NCBI GenBank assembly: GCA_946406115.1
Contig: OX291545.1
Coordinates: forward strand, 6,944,001-7,008,000
DNA length: 64,000 nucleotides
Source: Apoda limacodes
Lineage: Eukaryota > Arthropoda > Insecta > Lepidoptera > Limacodidae
Direction of reading: 5' to 3'
Part shown: piece by piece, positions 56,046-64,000 of the stretch
How positions within the stretch are numbered: position 1 is the stretch's first letter
Layout of the letters: each line of letters starts with the position of its first letter
Notes under the pieces: generated by a model
The model's database searches: none
The model's input: the letters and a program-made list of their open reading frames with translations, nothing else
Told to the model about the DNA's origin: nothing
Made by a program: the position numbers and the translations under genes

Positions 56046-57117
56046 TTACTCAAGATTGTACTTTATAGGTTTTCAGAAGTAAACAATTTAAAAACAAATA
56101 TTTTCTCATCAATCACACCCAATCTTACGCTCTCGAGAAATATCATAATTTTTTAATAGTCATACATTAATATTAATATTATCGTTACTCATAATAATCA
56201 TTATTCCGATAATGTTAACTCATAATGGCATTACTGAAATTTTCTCTGCACAATGTATTTTTTGTGTAAATAAAAAATAATTAATGGATGAAGATGTATC
56301 CGCTTATACCTAAATGGAATACAGAAATCAGCGGCCGATTTTTTTTAGTAAGCACTTTAAAAAAAATATATTTTTGTATGGTTTTTTTATTAAACACACC
56401 TCTCAGGCAGGTACTTTCGCATTTTTTGCAACCAAACCAAGTCTATGTTCATTTTCCCAATAATTGGATGTTTAGTTTAATTTTACTCAGATCCCTTCGC
56501 CATTACTTACAACTTTATAAAATAAGTAAAGCTTGTCCGTCATCCATACAAAATAATTTCTTAAAAAACATTGTTCTTATTTTGAATGTTTAATCTTCGC
56601 CGTTCGGCGAGTCAATAGCCGCACGCGGGGTGTCACTTGCCCAAAAAATAGAAAGCTACTGCCCAATCGGATTACACCACTGTAATTACTTACTAACTAT
56701 CCTTAATACTTGAGCGTAAATCGGGCATCACATCTAAGTTGTTACAATTTCGAGAAACGACATAAAATACTTCTTCTTTATTTATTTTTTGTTTGGACTT
56801 TTGCACCACAAGACGATCTTTCATAGTTTAGTAAATATAATTAGCTTTGTAATAATCTTGTTATGATAATTATGTTTACCACCAGACGTGTTATTTGTCC
56901 AAGAATATACAACATTGTCGTTTATTGCCTATAATAATACTATGGTGTATTCTACAGTTAAAAATGTAAAGTGTTACTTACGTGACGGTTTAACTGCTAA
57001 TAAAATTATATGAGCTTGTTCAGTTTATAATCAGCAAACATTTCATTTTAACGAATCGCTAGAGATACGACGTTCTGACTCTATTAGTGTTTTTCAATAA
57101 TTAATAATAATAGTTTG
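56046..57117. other. Unassigned AT-rich sequence
   Basis: No gene recognised; the 101-codon plus frame at 56288-56593 shows no domain that I know. A GC-richer patch lies at 56597-56640 (GCCGTTCGGCGAGTC). Confidence 0.4.
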
Positions 57118-57990
57118 CGTTACATCCATACTAATATTATAAATGAAAAAGTAACTCTATCTGTCTGTTACCTCTTTACGCTTAAACCACAGAACCGATT
57201 TAGATGAAGTTTCGTATGGAGATAGTTTCAGTTCCGGGAAAGGAGAAAAAATAGTTTCTATCACGAAAATTCAAAAGTTCCCGCAGAAATTACCATCACC
57301 GAGCCTAAACAAACTAAAGTTTGCTATAAGAAACTTCATTAGTATAAAATAATATTATAAATTCGAAAGCAACTCTGTCTGCCTGTCTATCTGTCTGTCT
57401 GTTACCTCTTCACGCTTAAACTGCTGAACTGATTTAGATGAAATTTGGTATGGAGATAATTTAAGACCCAGGGAAGGACATATGATAGTTTTTATCCTAT
57501 GATTATCAAATTAAGTGCGGGTGGAGCCACTGGCAAAATTCATCAATTATCAGTTATACCATTGATGTTGTAAATGCGAAGGTTTGGATGTTTAGTTGTT
57601 TGTCACCTTATCACGTTTCAACCACTGGATGCATTGGGATGAAAGTTGGCACACATATAGGTTAGGTCCTCGAATAGGACATTTTCATCCTGGAAATGGG
57701 AATAACAATAACGTTTGTTTCTCAATCCTGCCGTTATAAGCATCCAATTGAGCTAAAATTTTGCACAGAGATAGTTAATGATTAAGAGAAGGACAAAAGC
57801 TACTTTTTATCCCGGAAAATTCTAAAGTTTCCTCAGGAGTAACTTTAATCGAATTCCACGAATGAACCGTTACTGCAGCTATAACTTGCTATAACAAACT
57901 ACTTTAGTATAATCAAGGAGTTGCCGTAGAATCCCACGCCGATAACCAAATTTAGGGCGGGTGGAGCCGCTGGCAAAAGCTAGTATTTAA
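57118..57990 (+). repeat. Three consecutive TTAGTATGGAT-family monomers
   Basis: Monomer 1 (about 57118-57340) begins ATCCATACTAATATTATAAA, with TAACTCTATCTGTCTGTTAC and CTCTTTACGCTTAAACCAC. Monomer 2 (about 57341-57548) repeats it (CAACTCTGTCTGCCTGTC, TTACCTCTTCACGCTTAAAC, GGGTGGAGCCACTGGCAAAA). Monomer 3 (about 57549-57990) is a more diverged relative (CACCTTATCACGTTTCAACC) and ends GGAGCCGCTGGCAAAAGCTA. Noncoding; all in one orientation. Confidence 0.8.
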
Positions 57991-59464
57991 TAACTTGGAA
58001 AATATCCTATATGTGTAATAAATAAGTTTACAAATATATGTTGCGACTCTTCACACATTTATTAGATGGTATTAGGTGAAGATAGAATCACTCTTAACTT
58101 TTTCCGTATAACATTGAAAAAATGCTGCGGATTGGTTTGTCTAGTTTATTTATTCATAAACTTGTACCTACTAACGTACTAAAGGTAGCACAGCACTACT
58201 GTTATTCTGAGATTAGATTGTGTAGATAAATACAAAAGTGATATGACGGAACTGAGATTGTTATGAAGTGCACATTACATTTAAAAAAATGCTAGGCATG
58301 CAAGCATCAAAGAACGAAATAATACAGTGTGTAGAAGGGGGAAAGGAGAAAATTAGTAACGAGAGCTTTAATGACTCGAGTTTTTAATTCCCATACTACC
58401 GGTGTTACATACAATGTTTTTCATCACATATGCGAGTAAATAAATAAAAACATAAGTTGAATAAATAAATAAACTCACCGAAGCACAATCAAAATGTTAT
58501 CGTTCAATCGAATTTATGAGTAAAACAGTTTTGGCTGAAGTTAAAACCTACTACAAAAAAAAACATACAAAACACATTTAGAACCACAGGTCGGTTTTTA
58601 TTCATTTGATAGAAAAGGCGCGTCATAACCGACCATGGGTTTTGTGAACGCGCGTAGGCAACAGTAAAATTTACATAAAAAACCCCGCGGGAGTAATTAA
58701 GGTCACGGCACCAGCTTTACCTGCACATAATGACACTGTTTACGAGTAAGTGTGATACAATACAATAAAAAACACTAGTTACAATTACATTTCGAAATAA
58801 ATAATAAAAAGTGTGAATGGGAAATTAAATTATTAAAACTGCAAAAGCGGAAATATTGACTGATCTAAAAATGTAATGACGTAGAACCAAACCGATAAGT
58901 TTTTGGTACATACGTAGCAATACATATATATTTAACCTTATTTTGGCGATCACGATAGCAGCTGCTCCGTAGGGACTTTCATATTACTTTGTCCTGAATT
59001 TAAAATTTTTGTTAGATGATTTTGTGTCGTAGAAAACAGTAACATAGTGAATAATCGTTAATATTTTTTTAACCATTATTATTTACCTACTCCAATATAT
59101 CTAACATTTTTTTAAATGCTGCGAGCATTTTTCTCAATATCAACGTTTCGTTTTCTTTTAAATTGTTTATCTGTTATCAGTTCTGTAATTATTTTTTTGT
59201 TTCCTAAAAAACCTATAGCGTATAAAACGAGGCTTTATTGCAATTATTAACGCATTGCTTCTTCAAGCGTATGCCATTATGACAAAAATATCGTATTCGT
59301 AATGTTGGTACTGTAATGTTACATAAGTTATAATATATTGAAGCATTAAGGAACTTTGGAAATTTTAGTAACTTTTCTTCGACAACGAAACGATATTTTA
59401 GACTTATTGTTATCAACTGTTTATGCACAAATTAGCCATTATTATGATGATCAATTTATGCTCT
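57991..59464. other. Unassigned AT-rich sequence
   Basis: No coding gene recognised. A possible noncoding exon on the minus strand lies at 58479-58550. A GC patch lies at 58615-58710 (GGCGCGTCATAACCGACC, AACCCCGCGGGAG). Confidence 0.4.
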
Positions 59465-59765
59465 GATGTATTAAATACTAGATTTTGCCAGCGACTCCTT
59501 GCGCCCTTAATTCAGTAATCAGCGTGGAATTTCTACGTCCACTTACTACTATATACTGTAGCTATAGTTCGTTTTAGCTCGGTTCTAGTTTTCTCGCGGA
59601 AACTTATGAATTTTTCAGGATAAAAACCGATGTCCTTCCCCGGGACTCAAACTATCTCCATACCTAATTTCATCTTAATTGGTTTAGCGGTTTAAACATG
59701 AAGAGGTAACAGGCGGACAGACAGGCAGAGTTGCTTTCGCATTTATGATATTAGTATGGATTAGA
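59465..59765 (-). repeat. TTAGTATGGAT-family repeat, single copy
   Basis: On the minus strand: TAATCCATACTAATATCATA, then AGCAACTCTGCCTGTCTGTC, TTACCTCTTCATGTTTAAAC, AATTAGGTATGGAGATAG, TTGAGTCCCGGGGAAGGACA, running to about 59480. Opposite orientation to the 57118-57990 cluster. Confidence 0.8.
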
Positions 59766-61814
59766 AAGAAAGAAAGGCAAAGGACGTAAAACATTTTTGT
59801 ACACATAGTATTCAGGATATTTTTACTCTTTACATCTTGTTACTTTTCAGGCTCGTGATTATTTAAAGTACCCAAATTATTGTCCACTTTTTTAAATATA
59901 GGTACTGTAGCGTTCTAGGCCCTTTACGGATTCATGGGAAGAAGAACGCTAATTTTTGTAATTCGCAAGGCTGCAAACTTTCCTAGGCATGGAAAAGCTG
60001 TATAGGTAAATTTACTTTTATAAAAATTATTAAGACCAAAATATTCAAAAAACTTGAATTATTGTTTAGTTGACCTTTTGGTTGAGACCTTTTGTTTCGA
60101 GATTTCAAAATAGATGAAAATACACCATCGACTCGCAAGGTCGTAAATTGTAATTTTTGTCCCCGCGTATCGAAAAATGCCTTATAGCATTATAAGTATG
60201 GTCATGTGTGACCTATAGAAATTTAGATACGTCTCCGTTTCACTAGTTTTAAGTGTTTGCTTGCGAGGAATGGATTTAATTGTAATCCATTCTTGGCGTG
60301 AATTTCCATGTAAATGATAAGGAAAGAGGACCAGAAGAAACTAACAAAGGGGTATTGATGGATGTTGGACCCTCTACACGAGCTCAAAGTTGCCTCTGTA
60401 TTTCTCGTTACACTATTATTATTTAAACAGTTAATTTAAACAGTTGCTTTTAGATAAAAAAAGGAATATACAAGTTCGTTACCCAATCTGAATCTTTTAT
60501 TGATAGAGGAACACACGAGTAGATTCCGGCCCGTACGTCATATGGTGGAGACGCGAACGCTTAAATTACAGGGGAAAATTTAAAAAATGAATTTGTAAAG
60601 TGTTATTAAAGAAAAATTATATCTAAGATCGTAAATTCCGTACTTATTTAAAATTTTTTACGGAAATAATTTATGTTTATTAGATTTTAAACTTGCTTAA
60701 GTAAATACTAAATTTATGGAAGCTGTAAACATCAAATTTAAATGTGAAGCACTTTCAGGATCAGTAATCAGTATTTCGATATAGTGTATGGTTTAGTTAA
60801 ATAATTAAGTGAGATCACTTAGCGTTTCCACCCTGTATAGCTTCTATAACAACAAAACCTATTTAGGCACGACTTGTTCTTATAGAAGTTCTATATAAGC
60901 TTTTTTTAAAACAACCAGCTGGTCACATTGTAACATTTCAAACTTGCAAAGCAATACTTGAACACTGGGGAGCGCTCAGTATTCAAATCAGGGACAGAAT
61001 CTGCACAGCAATCACTATTCGGATCTTATCTGTTCGTCTCGTAAAAGATCATGACTACTTTTACATACATACTTATCTGATGCCGTACAGATTGATATTA
61101 CAAGCAACCAAAAGGTTATTTACAGGTACACTCGGTTGCATAAGTGCATTTAAAATAAGATAACAAAATGGCCGATTTGATCACACACCCAGTTTTAGAA
61201 ATAACGAAAGTACGGACGACTGTTTATTGTCTTTAAATGGTTGTTTGTTTTGTAGGGTTTGAGCTGAAATTATTTCGTTAATAACCTATTTTCAAGGATG
61301 ACATTTTTGAATTTGTAATGAGTATTTAAACGGGATTTCGTTGGAATTATTTGCAAATTCCTATTAAAACCTACCTTACTCTCAAAGTGTGCACCGAGAA
61401 AGTTACTAAAAAAACCTTAGTAATTTTTTTAGACCTTTTTTCGGTTTTCCTAACAAGACTCAGTTAAATGTAAAGACAATTTTTTTTCCTATTTTTTTTT
61501 TATATCTGTATAGTGGTTAACTTAAGACACCTTTCTGTGAAATATAAATGGTCCGTCCGACATGACGAAACTCTAAGGATACCATTTTTTCCATTAAACT
61601 GCGGAACCCTAAAATAATTTCTGGGATTAAAAACACAAATTTGACTTATTGTTGTCACTGTAGATCTGAAAATAGGAACAGTGAAAAAATTCTACATCAG
61701 GTACCTATTTATCATTGCATTCCAAAAAAACTTAATTCCTGAGCGATATTAAAAAACCTTAAACGATAATAAAAAATGGTTAAACGTAACATTAGAAACA
61801 AAAGTCCAACTTTT
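59766..61814. other. Unassigned AT-rich sequence
   Basis: No gene recognised. Near 61552-61612 ATGGTCCGTCCGACATGACG and GCGGAACCCTAAAA look like an eroded 3' end of the GGCCAAGTG family. Confidence 0.4.
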
Positions 61815-61980
61815 AACCTTTGTCATGATTTGTCTTACAAAAGAATAAACGTCAAATTTTAAATATAAGGAAAACGATTTATTTTTCCCGAGGCAATTGA
61901 CTTTTTCCTCAAAGGTCCTTTTTAAAGAATTTTTCGTTTGAGTCTGGCAACTTTACGTCGAAAATAATAGTCGTGATCTT
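61815..61980 (+). repeat. Interspersed repeat, copy B (partner 55897-56045)
   Basis: TTTGTCATGATTTGTCTTAC, then AAAAGAATAAACG, AAATATAAGGAAAACGATTT, CCCGAGGCAATTGACTTTTT and AAAGGTCCTTTTTAAAG match copy A with scattered differences. Confidence 0.75.
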
Positions 61981-62221
61981 TCTTCAACAAGTTTACCGCG
62001 CTGATGCCGTGACACCACTATCTACGCGAAAAGAGCAAAAAGCTTAAAAGAATTAACAAACATAAAAAAGCTAGTTCCATTCTAGGACACCTGATTTTTT
62101 ATTATGGCATGATGCCTGCTGAATATATCTCTATTATTTAGTACTGAAAGGCAGCAGCTACAAGATATGTACAAGTAAAATTAGTATCAAAAAACAAAAA
62201 TTATTCTATAAATGAAAGTTT

Positions 62222-62450
62222 TTTTTTCATGCCAGTTAGAAGGCAAACAAGTTTAAGGTCCGCCTGATGGTAAGCGGCCACCATAGCCTATGGAAGCTTG
62301 TTACACCAGGGGTATCACTCGCGCGCTGCCGACTCTTCAAAGATCCAATAACTCCTTTCTTGAAGAACCCCCTACTGTAGTCCTTACAGAAAACCTTGGC
62401 AGGGAGCTCATTCCACAACCCAAGCGTTTGCGGGGAGAAGTGCATAGTAC
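62222..62450 (-). mobile_element. LINE 3' fragment, same family as 8675-9164
   Basis: Minus-strand C-terminal end, read as TLGLWNELPAKVFCKDYSRG, then FFKKGVIGSLKSRQRASDTPG, followed by the 3' UTR ending in the T run at 62219-62228. The copy is 5'-truncated near 62450. It is the best preserved C-terminus of this family in the window, but too short to act. Plus-strand frames here are shadows. Confidence 0.88.
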
Positions 62451-63639
62451 TTGCCTACTTCCTGCTGATACCTTGTTTTTGTTACCAATATACTATAAAA
62501 GTTAGTGTAATAATTGAATTTAATTCATGGCACCCCAAGTCACACAGTTCTAGTAACCCCTTTAGGACTGTTATTCCGTTTACAAGCTAAAGACTTGTAG
62601 TATATGAACGAACACAGTGCCTTACAAACAACAGTGTGACTACAATAGGGCATCATGTTGCCTTTTGGATACCTAAACCTATAAATGAGCATGGCTTAAT
62701 CTATAAACATTACAATAAAATTATGTTAAAGTAGTTATCTTATTTTTATATGTCAATTTTTGTCTTGTGAGCTAGAAGTGAAATATATGGACGTAATATT
62801 GAATGTTTAACAAAATATACGGTGACGTGTGAGATCATAACAAAGCCTTCCTGTGTGGTTGCGCCGCTCAACGTAAATTAACTTCTGCCATGAAGTCTAA
62901 TATATGTAGACCCTCCTTCGAGTATTATGTACATAGATAGGTGCAGATTTTTTAGTATTACCACAGAATAGGGAACAGTACTAATGTATTACTTACAAGA
63001 ATGGACTTTAAATAACAAATTGGTTATTGGTTTAGTCTGAATTTACAATATTTAAAACATTTTTTTTAGCACAGTTTTTTAGTATAGTTTATGCTTTTCC
63101 TTTTCTGGGTTGTTCGGGTGGGTGGTATTTATTATATTATTATACTGGTAATTATCTAAGTTTACATATATATATATTTTCTAGTAGTATATTTTTATTC
63201 ATACACTGTTTGTGTTTTATGTATATTTATGTGTGTCTTTCTTCGTTCTTATGTATATATTTATATATGTACTAGTTGTTGCCAACGACTACGACCACTC
63301 CACTACGACCACTAAGAAAAAGTAGTATTTATTATTCAAGTATATGTATACATATGATTAAACAAGAATATAATTATAATGGCGCTAATGCCACTTATAC
63401 TATTAAATATCGCAGTAATCTAAAATATCTGAATTCTTTTACACGATTGACGGTATTTGACGCTTCTCATGGTCCGCCCTCTATGCTGCATAAACATAAA
63501 AAATAATAACTGACATGTGTTTGACTTTATTTGTAGTAGCTTACTGACTTATTTAAATTCCTTGCTAAGTGTTTCACTACATATTGTAAAGTTGTTAGCC
63601 GATTATCAAAGTATTGTATTATTACTTTAAATAGAACTT
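62451..63639. other. Unassigned AT-rich sequence
   Basis: No gene recognised; the 76-codon plus frame at 63276-63506 is unfamiliar. Short AT microsatellites at 63166-63177. The two CTACGACCACT words at 63287-63312 are a small duplication. Part of this may belong to the element whose tail follows. Confidence 0.4.
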
Positions 63640-63752
63640 CTTGACAGCTCTTTTTGACATATATTAACATTGTTTACATTGTATTGATAATTCAAAAGTG
63701 TTTTCAGAAACATATTTGAATAAATATTGTTTGATTTGATTTGATTTCTTTT
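63640..63752 (+). mobile_element. Probable retroelement 3' tail with TTTGA repeats
   Basis: AACATATTTGAATAAATATT, then GTTTGATTTGATTTGATTTC: an AATAAA followed by a short-period TTTGA tail is typical of lepidopteran LINE 3' ends. The body upstream is not recognised, so the family and 5' limit are open. Confidence 0.45.
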
Positions 63753-64000
63753 GTGAAAAAATCGCGCACGAAGGATTCCGTACCATTATCTACAAAAACG
63801 AAAAAACAAATCGCGTATGTTGTATGGGAGCCCTCTTAATTTTTTTTTCTGTTTTTTAGTATGTGTTGTTATAGCGGCATCAGAAATAAATCTTTTGTTA
63901 AAATTTCAACTGTCTAACTATAGCGGTTCATAAGATACAGCCTGGTGAAAGACGGAGGGACGGACGGACGGACGGACAGCGAAGCCTTAGTAATAGGGTT
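63753..64000 (+). mobile_element. GGCCAAGTG-family repeat, cut by window end
   Basis: GCGCACGAAGGATTCCGTAC, then TTGTATGGGAGCCCTCTTAA, TGTTGTTATAGCGGCATCAG, ATTTCAACTGTCTAACTATA, ACAGCCTGGTGAAAGACGG, a (CGGA)n run (63954-63978) and GCCTTAGTAATAGGGTT. This is the standard form of the family, without the 5S-like segment. The terminal GGGTACGGAACCC would lie just outside the window. Confidence 0.85.

Overview
This is eukaryotic nuclear DNA, AT-rich and gene-poor, almost certainly from a moth or butterfly (Lepidoptera). No complete host protein-coding gene can be read in it. The lepidopteran call rests on the interspersed repeats. They include many 3' ends of one Jockey/CR1-group LINE (probably the Daphne-type family), tRNA-derived SINEs, the repeat that opens with GGCCAAGTG and closes with GGGTACGGAACCC, and the repeat containing TTAGTATGGAT and GAAGAGGTAAC. 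These families are recalled from knowledge, not searched. Nothing here is bacterial: there are no operons, ribosome binding sites or CRISPR arrays.

Layout. Positions 1-6.0 kb hold few recognisable transposons and two tandem arrays: a degenerate unit of about 100 bp (2.26-3.25 kb) and a clean 131-bp unit (5.57-6.02 kb). From 6 to 18 kb there are LINE 3' fragments, a tRNA-like pseudogene, SINEs, the GGCCAAGTG repeat, and the longest open reading frame in the window: a LINE reverse transcriptase on the minus strand (16.5-17.7 kb) with an intact YADD box, but frameshifted and without its 3' end. From 18.9 to 23.2 kb lies a large inverted pair, two copies of one DNA element whose 1.09-kb arms each carry a fragment like the 3' half of 5S rRNA. 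The right copy has split a LINE.

From 25 to 35 kb there are minisatellites (25, 42-46 and 48 bp), a degenerate second LINE, small inverted-repeat elements and a TTAA-flanked MITE whose sister lies at 43.1 kb. From 37 to 50 kb there are more LINE and SINE pieces and a GC-rich 49-codon frame with splice-like borders at 42.3-42.4 kb. From 52.0 to 55.8 kb lies a long, recognisably ordered but dead LINE (coiled-coil ORF1, endonuclease, reverse transcriptase) that has lost its catalytic FADD box. The rest, to 64 kb, holds repeat monomers and a GGCCAAGTG copy cut by the window end.

The coding potential is therefore that of decayed retrotransposons. A few candidate exons with plausible splice signals (15.0, 18.2 and 42.3 kb; noncoding at 6.5 and 58.5 kb) are offered with low confidence. 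The window could equally be intergenic DNA or one very large intron. Repeat boundaries were read by eye and may be off by tens of bases.
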